From: Paenibacillus sp. FSL R10-2734
Lineage (GTDB): Bacteria; Bacillota; Bacilli; Paenibacillales; Paenibacillaceae
Assembly (NCBI RefSeq): GCF_037963865.1
Contig: NZ_CP150170.1
Location: forward strand, 4,030,001-4,094,000
Direction of reading: 5' to 3'
DNA length: 64,000 nt
Part shown: piece after piece, positions 18,789 through 28,900 of the stretch
How positions within the stretch are numbered: the stretch's first letter is position 1
How the letters are laid out: every line of letters starts with the position of its first letter
Notes under the pieces: model-generated
Told to the model about the DNA's origin: nothing
Seen by the model: only the letters and a program-made list of their open reading frames with translations
Databases searched by the model: none
Translations under genes and position numbers: made by a program

Positions 18789-19814
18789 TCAATGTGTTAA
18801 ACCTATTTCCTTAGCCAATAATTCATGTCCTTTCTTTCGGCTTTCTTGATTAGGATAGAAGTCTGCAATTATAATTTCATCAACTAAACTTGCTCTCGCC
18901 ATTTGATGAAGATGCTCAGCAACCTGACTAACACTTCCAATAACAAAGCGTTCTTTATTTCGTTCCCTAGCCAGCTCTTCTTGAGGAGTGTATATATGAT
19001 TTTGAGCTTCGTCAGGTGTAGGTAAAGTTAGATTTCTCGTCCCTGTGCTCATCTGTGCCCACATTAACTCCGCCGGTCCTGCAATATATTTAGCCTCTTC
19101 TTCCGTCTCAGCTGTGATAACGATCGTCGCTAACATACTTTGGGGTTCATTTAAATATGACGAAGGTTTAAAATTCGAACGGTAAGCTCTTAAAACGGGA
19201 ATAGCCAGTTGTGGTGCCAAATGAGCTGCAAATACAAACCCTAATCCTTTTTCCAAGGCAAAATGTAATCCGCCCTCGCTAGATCCCAGCATAAACATAT
19301 CTGGAACCATTGATTTATCTCCAGGAGGATTGATGTGACTAAACGGGTGGGAATCTTTAAAGTTACGGTCAAAAAAGGAAAGCAGAATATCTAATTGCTC
19401 TGGAAAGTCATTCACCTCCATTAATTCTCGGGACCTTAGTAATGCCCACATGGTCCGGCCATCAGCTCCAGAAGCCCTGCCAATCCCAAGATCAACACGC
19501 CCTGGATACAATCCTTCGAGAAGAGTAAAGTTCTCCATTACTTTCAAGGGGCTGTGATTAGGCAACATGATCCCCCCGGAACCTACTCGAATTCTTTTGG
19601 TTTGAGCTGCTGCATGTAGGCTTAACAAGTCTGGTGAAGTCCCCATCAAAGTTGTTGTATTATGATGTTCAGTGAACCAATACCTGTTGTACCCCCACCG
19701 TTCTGCAAATTGAACCATTTCCGTTATGTTTTGAAGACTTTGCCTTGCATCAATTCCTTTATAGATATGAACGAAGTCTAAAATTGAAAGTTTTAGACTA
19801 TTTGCTGTATTCAC
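18789..19814 (-). CDS. LLM class flavin-dependent oxidoreductase, MsnO8-like
   Basis: A 341-residue luciferase-like barrel of the short-name MsnO8 subgroup, recognised by LSILDFVHIYKG at the N-terminus, RYWFTEHHN near residue 60, RVGSGGIMLPNHSPLKVMENFTLLEGLYPGRVDLGIGRA at about 93-131 and MLGSSEGG. The start is GTG with AAAGGAG ten bases upstream. It is first in the operon with the NtaA-type enzyme and the NMO-like protein (gaps of 35 and 38 bases). The promoter region carries the MarR palindrome (19847-19858) and an HxlR-type palindrome (19924-19941). Confidence 0.88.
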   Translation of the reverse strand: MNTANSLKLSILDFVHIYKGIDARQSLQNITEMVQFAERWGYNRYWFTEHHNTTTLMGTSPDLLSLHAAAQTKRIRVGSGGIMLPNHSPLKVMENFTLLEGLYPGRVDLGIGRASGADGRTMWALLRSRELMEVNDFPEQLDILLSFFDRNFKDSHPFSHINPPGDKSMVPDMFMLGSSEGGLHFALEKGLGFVFAAHLAPQLAIPVLRAYRSNFKPSSYLNEPQSMLATIVITAETEEEAKYIAGPAELMWAQMSTGTRNLTLPTPDEAQNHIYTPQEELARERNKERFVIGSVSQVAEHLHQMARASLVDEIIIADFYPNQESRKKGHELLAKEIGLTH

Positions 19815-19846
19815 TTATCAGCAACTCCTTTCTATGTTATATTTAC

Positions 19847-19858
19847 TTAGCTTGCTAA
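19847..19858. promoter_or_regulatory. MarR-type palindrome before the luciferase-like operon
   Basis: TTAGCTTGCTAA, identical to the site at 16079-16090, about 33 bases upstream of the GTG start of the first monooxygenase gene. Confidence 0.65.
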
Positions 19859-19923
19859 ATGATTGCTGACATAAGCATAAAGTCAATATGTTCAGCTGCA
19901 AAGAGGGCAATATAAATGGACAT

Positions 19924-19941
19924 GGTACAACTGTTTGTACC
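19924..19941. promoter_or_regulatory. Perfect inverted repeat in the divergent HxlR/monooxygenase promoter region
   Basis: GGTACAA-CTGT-TTGTACC, a seven-base perfect arm palindrome 21 bases before the hxlR start. GTAC-rich dyads are typical HxlR/YodB operators, so the HxlR protein is the likely binder. Confidence 0.6.
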
Positions 19942-19962
19942 TTTTGACTAGGAGTGATATCA

Positions 19963-20331
19963 ATGAAGGTTTGTAATGAAGGATTTGACAAAGAATTTAT
20001 GGATGATAAAAGGGATATGTATGCGATAGCCTTCACCCAAAATGTTCTTTCAGGACGTTGGAAATATTTTATCTTATGGTTTCTAAAAGGAGAAACACGC
20101 CGTTATACGGATATAAAAAAATTTCTTGGAGGGTTATCACAAGGCTCGATCACCAATCAACTTAGGGAGCTTGAGAACGATGGGGTCATTAAACGTGAAG
20201 TATATCCGGAAGTTCCTCCGCGGGTAGAGTATTCGTTAACAGACAAGGGTATCAAATTACTTCCGATCCTTGAAAAAATGGAGGACTTCGGTAAAGAATA
20301 CGGCGATAAACCCGAATTCGATGAAGGTTAG
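19963..20331 (+). CDS. HxlR family winged-helix regulator
   Basis: A 122-residue HxlR/YodB/YybR-type regulator. It starts at an ATG with TAGGAG eight bases upstream. The domain runs FTQNVLSGRWKYFILWFLKGETRRYTDIKKFLGGLSQGSITNQLRELENDGVIKREVYPEVPPRVEYSLTDKG, the complete family fold. A cysteine at residue 3 is in the N-terminal part, where YodB-type sensors keep their reactive thiol. It is transcribed divergently from the luciferase-like operon across a region with a GTAC palindrome, so it probably controls itself and that operon. Confidence 0.9.
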   Translation: MKVCNEGFDKEFMDDKRDMYAIAFTQNVLSGRWKYFILWFLKGETRRYTDIKKFLGGLSQGSITNQLRELENDGVIKREVYPEVPPRVEYSLTDKGIKLLPILEKMEDFGKEYGDKPEFDEG

Positions 20332-20337
20332 AACAAA

Positions 20338-20373
20338 GACAAAATCCCATATGCAGGTTTCTCTGCAAATGGG
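20338..20373 (-). terminator. Hairpin after the 42-residue microprotein gene
   Basis: CCCATTTGCAG on the minus strand (20373-20363) pairs with CTGCATATGGG (20356-20346, one mismatch) and is followed by ATTTTG. It begins ten bases after the stop of the small open frame. It may also serve as a weak convergent terminator for hxlR. Confidence 0.5.
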
Positions 20374-20382
20374 ACAGTTCTC

Positions 20383-20511
20383 TTATACAGTGTCGATCTT
20401 AACCCGGCTAAACTCCGTTATGCCCTGGCTAACCAAAACAGCAAGTTTACCATGCTGAATATCGTACATTCGGGTACCCATCGTCACCTCCCCACCTACT
20501 AAAATTTGCAT
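20383..20511 (-). CDS. Probable microprotein of 42 residues
   Basis: A short frame starting MQILVGGEVTMGTRMYDIQ and ending VKIDTV. Two in-frame ATGs each have a good ribosome binding site: GAGGGGG six to eight bases before 20511 and GGGGAGG before 20481 (which would give 32 residues). A hairpin with a T-rich tail follows directly, and TTGCGA and TATAGC 16 bases apart precede it as a possible promoter. I do not recognise the product; it is neither clearly membrane nor clearly DNA binding. The combination of promoter, two start sites and terminator makes it more than a random frame. Confidence 0.5.
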   Translation of the reverse strand: MQILVGGEVTMGTRMYDIQHGKLAVLVSQGITEFSRVKIDTV

Positions 20512-20562
20512 TTTGGCCCCCTCTTCATCGAGCTATAGTTCATTTAGTCGAATTCGCAATTT

Positions 20563-21042
20563 TTATTTTCCGTTTTCCAGATACTTCTTGATTTTATCGA
20601 GATCAATATCATTTGTTATTTTATATCGCTCCGTAGAAGAATTTTTATAATTAGTGATTACCATATGCTTTGTATCATATAGACTAATTCCGAATTTTTT
20701 TTCTCCTTGGTTCCTAAGTATAATATAATACGTTTCTATAGAAGTATCAGGAAGTTTCTTCACTCTTTTCAATTTTAAAGGAGCTAAAGAATCTAAAATT
20801 TGATCTGTATCTTCCTTATTTTTCAGAACCAATGTATTTCCAGTGTATTGAATTAATAGCATAGAAGTGACTTCCTTATTCCCAATCTTTTCGATAACTT
20901 CTTTCGTAAACGTTGTATTAGGATACATACGATTCTTTAACCCCGTGAAATCAAGTTGCATAACTAGTATTGCTAATAAGACAATCAGGTATCCGAAAGC
21001 AACAGGTGAACGACGTTTCATTAGGATGATCACGCTCCTCAT
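20563..21042 (-). CDS. Small membrane-anchored protein of unknown function
   Basis: A 159-residue protein with one N-terminal membrane segment (about residues 15-31, VAFGYLIVLLAILVMQLDF) and a polar extracytoplasmic domain of about 125 residues rich in lysine and beta-forming residues. No lipobox cysteine. I do not recognise the family. It follows the anti-sigma-like gene after 56 bases and is probably in the same ECF operon, so it may be a sensing or target component at the cell surface. A second start at residue 8 (MKRRS) with GAGGAG upstream is possible. Confidence 0.65.
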   Translation of the reverse strand: MRSVIILMKRRSPVAFGYLIVLLAILVMQLDFTGLKNRMYPNTTFTKEVIEKIGNKEVTSMLLIQYTGNTLVLKNKEDTDQILDSLAPLKLKRVKKLPDTSIETYYIILRNQGEKKFGISLYDTKHMVITNYKNSSTERYKITNDIDLDKIKKYLENGK

Positions 21043-21098
21043 AAGATGTTTTGAGAATGTCCGCTATGGAGAAGATTCCCGTAATGTTTTAGTATTTA

Positions 21099-22049
21099 TT
21101 ATTCCAAATAGCTTTCGGCAAGTTTCATCAAGGTTTCTTTGCTTACTTTATTTATGTCTCCACGTAAAGTATAGGCGTATTTCACCTTTTTGTCAGGGCT
21201 CTCGTATACCCATTTCAGCTCGTGGGTCTGCGAAGGAGCAAATTCTGTAAGCAGCATTTCTACTCCCTTCACTTGAACCTTCTCCTGCTTAAATTCAACG
21301 TTCTCGTCAATATACATTGTAGGATCGCTCTTTCCACTCAGATTAGTGATATTAACCCCGATTTTATCTTCGCCATTTTGATACGTAGCAAAGAGAAGGA
21401 AAAACTGATCTGTCATTTCAACCGGCATCATGGCATATCCCTGATTGGATTCTTCCGCCTGCTTTCTCAGCTTTTCTGCCATTTTCTTTTTTTCTTCCGA
21501 AGAAGGAGGATTCACTTCCTGAGCATTTTTAAAGATTACGTCCGCCTTTTGGAATGTATAATTTCCATTAACTTTGTCTGCGATCTTAATTGATTTATCC
21601 GTAATCTTATCTCTCAATTGAGAAAGATCTCGGAAGATAGTCACCTTCGTTCCAAGAATTGTTTCATGATTCGGATTATTGGCAACCATATAGAACAGCC
21701 CAGCTTCCCCGTTCTTTAGCACCTTATCCTTAAGTTCATAAAATGCCTTGTAACGCTCTATCTCATCTTTCGTTTCTGTTTTTTCGTAATCTTTCGTCGA
21801 TTTAGTCTCATATACGACTTCGCCATCCTTATTCGTCAAAGAATGATATTGAACTGCCGCATAACCTGTGGAGGCCATTAACATCATCCCTACACACGCA
21901 GTCAAAACAACTTTATATTTCATAAAAAACCTCTCCTTTTCTTTTGGCTTAGCATGTAATATTCTCATTACTTTTCCTGTCAAGTCGGCGTCGGGAATGC
22001 GCGGGTCATCAAACAGTTTTTTCAAATCCCGATCCCTGTCCATATTCAT
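21099..22049 (-). CDS. Putative transmembrane anti-sigma factor
   Basis: A 316-residue protein with a short acidic/basic cytoplasmic N-terminus (about residues 1-44), a single membrane span near 45-64 (KVVLTACVGMMLMASTGYAAV) and a large extracellular domain. The N-terminal part overlaps the end of the sigma factor gene by 41 bases, which strongly suggests the two act as a pair. No zinc-binding HxxxCxxC motif is visible, so it is not a ZAS-type anti-sigma. The extracellular domain resembles the DUF4367/DUF4179 sensors of Bacillus-type anti-sigma proteins, but that is an impression only. AAAGGAG lies nine bases upstream of the chosen ATG. Confidence 0.72.
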   Translation of the reverse strand: MNMDRDRDLKKLFDDPRIPDADLTGKVMRILHAKPKEKERFFMKYKVVLTACVGMMLMASTGYAAVQYHSLTNKDGEVVYETKSTKDYEKTETKDEIERYKAFYELKDKVLKNGEAGLFYMVANNPNHETILGTKVTIFRDLSQLRDKITDKSIKIADKVNGNYTFQKADVIFKNAQEVNPPSSEEKKKMAEKLRKQAEESNQGYAMMPVEMTDQFFLLFATYQNGEDKIGVNITNLSGKSDPTMYIDENVEFKQEKVQVKGVEMLLTEFAPSQTHELKWVYESPDKKVKYAYTLRGDINKVSKETLMKLAESYLE

Positions 22050-22602
22050 ACACTCCCACTCCTTTCACTTGAGCATAATACTTTCGGAATTTTGCAGATG
22101 TACGTTCGTATTTTTTACGAAGGCTGGCGCTGCTTTTGCCGAGAATCAATCCGATCTCCTGGTAGCTTTTATCCTCGACACAACGTAAGATTAATAAATT
22201 ACGCTCTTCCGCCGATAATTTTGCCATGGCTTGATGTACGGATTCATCAAAATAGTTGGCGTCTATATGCAAATCGACTTCATTATTATCTTTCTCATCC
22301 TGGTAAAAGAAGGGCAAATATTTCACCAACTTTCGCTTGCGGATGATATCGATACATTGATGGTAAGCAATCTTGTATACCCAGGCGCCAAAATCTATTT
22401 GATATTGGGTATATTTCTTCAAGCTGCGGAATGTCTTCAAAAATACTTCCTGTGCGTTATTCTCGGCTTCGGCATAATTGCCCAGCATATGATAACAGTA
22501 GAGAAAAATCGGTTTTTGATAAACCTCCATGATTTTCTCGAATTTTTCTGTGTCCCCATCCAACACATCTGCAATGATCTGACTTAACTCCGTATCATTC
22601 AA
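22009..22602 (-). CDS. ECF RNA polymerase sigma factor
   Basis: A 197-residue group IV sigma factor. Region 2 runs from FEKIMEVYQKPIFLYCYHMLGNYAEAENNAQEVFLKTFRSL to FGAWVYKIAYHQCIDIIRKRK (residues 22-88), and region 4 from MAKLSAEERNLLILRCVEDKSYQEIGLILGKSSASLRKKYERTSAKFRK (about 125-172). The 197-residue length is normal. It would direct polymerase to stress or surface-signal promoters, including probably its own; I could not pick an autoregulatory motif with certainty. The following gene overlaps it and encodes the likely anti-sigma factor. Confidence 0.93.
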   Translation of the reverse strand: MNDTELSQIIADVLDGDTEKFEKIMEVYQKPIFLYCYHMLGNYAEAENNAQEVFLKTFRSLKKYTQYQIDFGAWVYKIAYHQCIDIIRKRKLVKYLPFFYQDEKDNNEVDLHIDANYFDESVHQAMAKLSAEERNLLILRCVEDKSYQEIGLILGKSSASLRKKYERTSAKFRKYYAQVKGVGVYEYGQGSGFEKTV

Positions 22603-22845
22603 GCTGTCTCCCCCCCTTTCACTCTATACAACGAAGAGCTCGACCCAAAATGTGACATAGCTTATCGTATTAGCATTATAGGCATTTATTGCGTCTCCAT
22701 AAGGACCTTGCGTCCCCCAAAATTAAATGTCATATGGGCTAAATTCAAGCCGTTATAAAATATTCGATATTCTTCAGCTATTGCCTTTTCAACGTCCTCG
22801 AAACGAGCCTTTAAGAGACGCTGGGAGAGGGGGCTTTTGCCGTGC
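22603..22845. other. Spacer between the ECF operon and the beta-helix gene terminator
   Basis: No confident gene. On the minus strand a frame of 54 codons is open from just after 22851 to a TAA at 22686-22688, with plausible protein-like content (KARFEDVEKAIAEEYRIFYN), but it has no start codon with a ribosome binding site. It may be the eroded tail of a lost gene. The segment nearest the sigma gene should hold the promoter of the ECF operon. Confidence 0.4.
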
Positions 22846-22891
22846 CAAAACTAGAAACCCTCTAACATTAAAGTACATGTTAGAGGGTTTC
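22846..22891 (-). terminator. Strong terminator after the 2256-residue secreted protein gene
   Basis: A perfect 15-base stem (22877-22891 with 22854-22868) with an eight-base loop, followed on the minus strand by TAGTTTTGG. It lies 27 bases past the stop codon. Confidence 0.8.
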
Positions 22892-22918
22892 GTGCGTTGC
22901 TTCTAATGTTAGCGAATA

Positions 22919-25900
22919 CTACTTCTTGATACTAATGGATTTCGTAATATTATCGAAGAATACATCTGCACCAAAATGCTCAGCTATGAAGCGTAAGGGG
23001 AGCATTGTACGTCCGTTTACTATTTCAGCTGCTACATCCATTCCTGGTGCAAGTTCACCGATCGCAATCGACAAAGTCTGACCTTCCAAGGTAATCATTA
23101 CGGTTTTCGTAATGTTATCCCAGCCAACATTTGCTCCTAAACTATCAGCAACGAAGCGCAGTGGCACTAACGTTCTGCCTTTAACTACCATCGATGCAAC
23201 GTCCATACTCATTTCGATTCCGTTTAATTTATACCCTGTCTTACCTAGCGTAAATTCCAATTTCACAGGTTCAGGCTTGGTAGTAACGAAGATATAGCCT
23301 AGCCCTTTTGTTCTGAAGGTGAATTTACCTGTCTTATGGTCATATTTGCCGCCTAAACGTTCCATGTTACCGTCTAATCGAAGCATGACACCACATAACA
23401 TGCTAATATCGTTAGTCGACAACTTCTCTTTTGTCAGATCGAAGGTTACTGGTATAAGCCCTGTATAATCCGTTATTTCTCGGCCATCTGCGAAGATCTT
23501 CAACTCATATCCCCGCCCTGTAACTCCGTCTCCTTCATCTACAGGTTTAATGACAACCTTTATCCTCTTACCTGTATTCAACTGTTTCAACAATTCAGGG
23601 GACAATTCAACAGATACGGTGTCATTCGTAACGGTTAGCGGCTTGTCAGCTTTAATAATCGCACCGATCGTATCACTTAGAATCTCAAGCTCATCTTTTC
23701 CGGCTGACATCGTCAATTCAATGGAATTACCCTTCTTCAGGTGCTCTTTGATTGTAGCATCAATAGGATCCGGCGAAGGAGTCGGCGTACTGCTTGGGCC
23801 ATCTGAACTTCCGCCATTATTGCCGCCATTGTTATTTGCATTAATTACGATTGTTAACTCTCTCATATCTATGCCAGCATGATTGGAAGCCGTAACAGTG
23901 AATTTGTAAGTTCCCGCTTCAGTAGGCATCCCTGAAATAACACCCGTAGCTCCTTCTAAATTCAACCCAACAGGTAGATAATTATCGGTGACTGTCCAAG
24001 TAATCGGTTCGTCGCTGTATACCGCTAAAGTTACTGTATACGGTTGTCCAACTTTACCGCTTGGCAGATTCTTAGTGATAATCTCCGGAGCTGTAGCAAC
24101 TGGCTTATCTTCTTTAATCTCGATGCTCAATACTCGCTTATCTATACCAAAATCATTCGTTGCTGCAACAGTGAATTCGTAATATCCTGCCTCTTGAGGC
24201 GTACCCGAGATAACGCCTGTTGCTTCATCCAGGTTCAAATCTACTGGCAAATCTCCTCCCTGGACCTTCCAAGTAATCGGTTCGCTGCCATATACCGCTA
24301 ATGTTACCGTATACGGTTGTCCAACTTTGCCACTTGGCAAATTCTTAGTAATAATCTCCGGAGCTGTGTCAACTGAGACATCTTCAGTGATCACTATATT
24401 GAACGGTTTCGTGTCACTGCCTGTGTCATTGTTAGCTTGAACTTTGAACGAAAATTGACCCCATTGATCCGGTGTACCAGAGATAACACCTGCATCTTCA
24501 TCCAAGCTCAATCCTGTTGGCAATTGGCCATCTACAACGGCCCATTTGATCGGTTTATCGCCGTCAGAGGTAAGAACTGCCGAATAAGGTTGTCCTACCT
24601 TGCCATCCGCAAGTGAATTCGTCGTAATCGTTGGCGCCTTACCTGCGTCTTCAACCCATTTCGCATATAATTCAATATCCCTTGTAACAGGATCAGCAAT
24701 GAAATCCCAGGCATCGTTTAATCCTGCATCTTGATACCAACCGCCGAAAACAGCTTTTTCTTTTGTCGGCACTGTTGGCTCTGTAATTGTCCCGCCCATA
24801 TCAGCGAACTTCATCACAACTTCGCTGCCACCGTTGGAATCAAAAGTTACCGCATAAGGGTTGTGCGCGCCGATGGAAGGCGTTCTGCCGCTAAGTGGAT
24901 TGCCGAAGAAGTCTGTTCTCTCCGTCATATGAGGCAGTGCGTTCGCGCGATCAACATATGGGCTTACAATCTCGGCACCTGCACCAAGGGCCAGGTTATT
25001 ACCGTCAGCAAGACGAAACCCGTTCATCGCACTGTAATCAAGCTTGGCATCAACTGTTCCGCTGTTGGTAATCCAATGTTCCGGCGCAGATTTATAATCA
25101 TTTAATATAGAATTTAGTTCCTCTTCCGTTACATAGCGGTTATCTGTTGCTGTTACGCCTGCACCTAGATACCCGCCTCCACCTGCGTTCATGTTACCAA
25201 AAAGATTTGCCGGATATACAATGTTGTTCGTAAACCGTCCGGCTGTAAATGGAGCTGATGTTCCCCCGCCTTTCAAACCAACCTGGTTGTTTGCCCCAGT
25301 GTAGGCAAATATATTATTTTGGAAGTAAATGTGCAAGTTGGAGGCTGTCGGGTCAAATACTATCGAACTGCTATTCTTTAATGGCGTGACGATAATATTG
25401 TTATAGTATAATCCGCTTAATTCTTCGCTCGTTGAAGAACCTCCCGCAAGTAATACAAGACTGTTAAAGCTCTTGTTGAAATCCGGGCTGCGACCGTCGT
25501 TCACGCTAATGTTATAGCGAACGATATTTCCCTTGGCAGAATTCATCTGTAAGTACCAACCGCCATAGTTATTTCGGCTGTAATTGTATTCATACACATT
25601 GTCCTGACAATAGTTGTCAATGTCCCAAGCCATACCGTCATTACTTGCATGATAAGGGTTATCTATAGCTTCATTATAACGGAAGATCGTACCTTTACTT
25701 GCCATAATCCACGCTGCCGCATAGTTTTGCGAACCTAGATAGGTTGGCGTTGTATTATTTGGCCCCCAGTTCGTAACCAAGTTGCCGCTCTTATCGCTTA
25801 AATAGCTGTAACCGCTGTCTGTGACCACATTTCGTTCCACAAGGGAGTTGTTCCCGCCAGACATAACAATGCCATCTCCAACCGAACTAGAAACCCAGTT

Positions 25901-28900
25901 GTTTCTAAACACAGCGTTTGATGCCCAAGGATAACTTGAGTTACTCCAAGTAATGCCTGTGTTATTTGTCCCTGGATTACTTGGCCCGTAGGCATTATTG
26001 CGAATACCTTCGTTATCGCAGCGAAGTGTTTTGTTGCCTTCAACCAATATATCTACATAACCATTAATAATGATGCCGCCGGATATCTTATTTGCTCCAT
26101 TTGCTTGGTGCAGCCCATTAACATCATGAACATAGTTATCTCGAATGACGATTCCTTGCATACGAGCATCAGCATAATCTTGAATATTAAACTGACCTTG
26201 TCCCAGCTTGGAAATCCGTGACATTACAGCAATACCTGAGCGGCCGTCACCTGCTTTATTGCCGATATTCGTTACTTCAATTCCACTGACTACCCAATAA
26301 TTAACGTCATATAACTCAATTGTACCGTTTAAGGAAATGCCTGATGGGCTCGACGCTGTACCTCCACCATTAATGATCGGGCGTTGGTTAGGGTCGGTCG
26401 TGTTATATTTTGTAAGCGTAATCGGATTTTCTTTCTCACCATTGCCGCGTAGTTTGATTTGTTCATTCCATACGCTATTCGCATCCAGATAAATGGTTGA
26501 ACCTGGCATAAATACATATTCATTAATCTTGGAGATTGATTTCCATGCCGTAGCCGGTGTGCGTCCATCTGCATGATCGTCACCGTTATTAGAGAAATAA
26601 TAATCACGGACTTCAAGGGGGACAATGTTCAACTCCAATGTGATTTCGGCAGGATTCAGATCAAGCCTAACGGTATATTTTCCCGGCTCGATATTATTTC
26701 TTGCGAATGATTCTTTGTTAATCTTCAATACTTTACCGCTAACCGTATAATCCACATCCCGCTGTAGAGCTACAGCGCCGATCTCTACTCCAGCTAGATC
26801 CGCTAAATCAGGATTTACGGTGATTTTATAGTCATCCAGACCCATAACATATGTGCTGTCTTCCAAGTGACTATACTCTTTAGGCATGAGCTTCAGCGTA
26901 ATAGAAGCTGTTCCGGTTTGGGCTGTTATTCCACTATCGATAACATATACGTCATCGATAAAGTGCCTGTTCTGTATATCCTTAACCGTACCAGGCTTGT
27001 TGCCCCAGTTCGTAGCAAGCTGCAATGCATCGATCTTGGAAATATTGTTCTTAACTAGGGTATCAAAATTTCCGCCATCTGTTGTTTGTCTTTGAATGTC
27101 TTGTCCATCGATTTTAGAGGTAGTTCCCGCTGATGTAACGAACCATTGAAATTTATGCCAGCCTTCGCTTCGCTTGACATCTACAGGATAGAATCTCCCG
27201 GATGAACCGGGTCTGACTGAGTAATTGGTCAGATTTGCTGCCCAGTCGCCATCTCCATTGCCATAATTTATTGCAATATGTTCATTGGGCGATGGGGTTA
27301 AGCCAAAGACAGCGTGGTCATTGGAAGCCGCTCTACCATCATCGTAGTACCAAGCAGTAACGATTGTTGTTTTACCGGTTGCAGGGGCGTAATTATAGTT
27401 ACCTGGGACCGTAGCCACCTGACCGATGCCGCTTGATGTCGCAGCCTTTCCTCCGGTACGGGACATCAAATCGCTGTGACCATATCCATTCGCACCATTT
27501 GAAAATTTCTTCTCCCCTTCAAATCCATCGTAAAACATAGTGTCAGCCTTATTGAAGTAATCAACACTCACTTGAACAGTGACCTCTTCGTTCCCTGTCG
27601 GAACATAACCTTTCTTAACCGTCACGAATCCGGCATCATCAACTTCAATCTTAGCCTTATCTTGATCCGCCGGGCTGAAGCTGATGTTATCAGCAACAAA
27701 CACATCAGCAGTGTCAACGATTAACCGCGTTTTGTCTCCTGCCCGTAAAGTATCGTTCTGGCGAATTAACGCAATGTTGGCTGAATATTGTGCACTCTCC
27801 CCTGATTCATCAGAGTCCAAGAATCGTGACGTTGCGTTGCCATTTGCTTGTACTTTAAAAGTATCATTTAAAGTCGGGGACAAAGCCGCATCATTGCTTG
27901 TTGCTGCAATCGGACTTCCATTAGCCACTCCATTACTGAAGAGTTGAACCGAATAGGCAGATGCGTTTGCGACGCGATCCCATGTAGCGTATGTGCCGTT
28001 CCATCTGCCATTTGCCGGTTTAGGCAATTTCTCGATCGTCAATTTTCCGTTTGCTGCAACTTCTTCACTGATGTCCCCCGCATTATTAATGACAATGGCT
28101 GTAACCGTGTAGTTTCCCACTCCCAGTGCCCTTGCATAGGACAGAACATGATGCCTTTCATGATTGTTAGGCTGGTCAGGCCCCCCATTTTTCGATAAAT
28201 AATAACCAACAGGTCCACTGTCTTTGAACAGTGTTACAAGGGTATCTCCGTAATTGGAGTCGCCGCTGTAAATGCCTGTGTCCGAGTCAAGCGTCGGGTT
28301 AATTGGCGCATTCACCTGTGTATTGGTGGTTATCAATAACGGTACGGCATTGGATTTCACCATAACTCCCTCTGCCGAGGACACTTCGCAATAATAGAAA
28401 TTGCCTTGTTGTGAGGCTGAGTCCACATTGGGAAGCGTTAATACCGCCTTATCAGCTCCGCTGACTTTTACCCCGTTCAAGCCAGTCTCGTCGTCAGATA
28501 CATACCATTGATAAGTTACAGCAGCGGCTGATGCAGTAACGCTAAATGTTGCTTTCTCACCTTGTTTCACTTCTGCGGCTGTTGGCTGAGTGATTATTTC
28601 TAAATTTGGCAATCCGCCGGGAGGTACCAAATTGAGTGTTAATGTTCTGGTTCCTGTTGTTGTAGCCACATCTTTTACGACATAAAAATCGTCGATTAAA
28701 TGTTTATTTTTTATATATGGTTTGTTGCCTGACTGACTGTTCCATCCTCCAGCTATTTTAGGCTGAATGGTTGTACCGCTCTTCATAGCTTTGTAAATAT
28801 CACTTTGCGCTGAATCGGATATTAATGTTCCGTCTATGTGTAACGTCGCACCATTCGGTGTAATGAGCCACTCGAATTTATGCCAGCCTGTGGAACGTAA

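Noticed and set aside
22686..22850. Protein-like minus-strand frame of 54 codons near the end of the ECF region
   Set aside because: No start codon with a ribosome binding site and it abuts a terminator. It could be a gene remnant or chance; I considered a transposase tail but the motif pattern (DDE, YN-R) does not fit.
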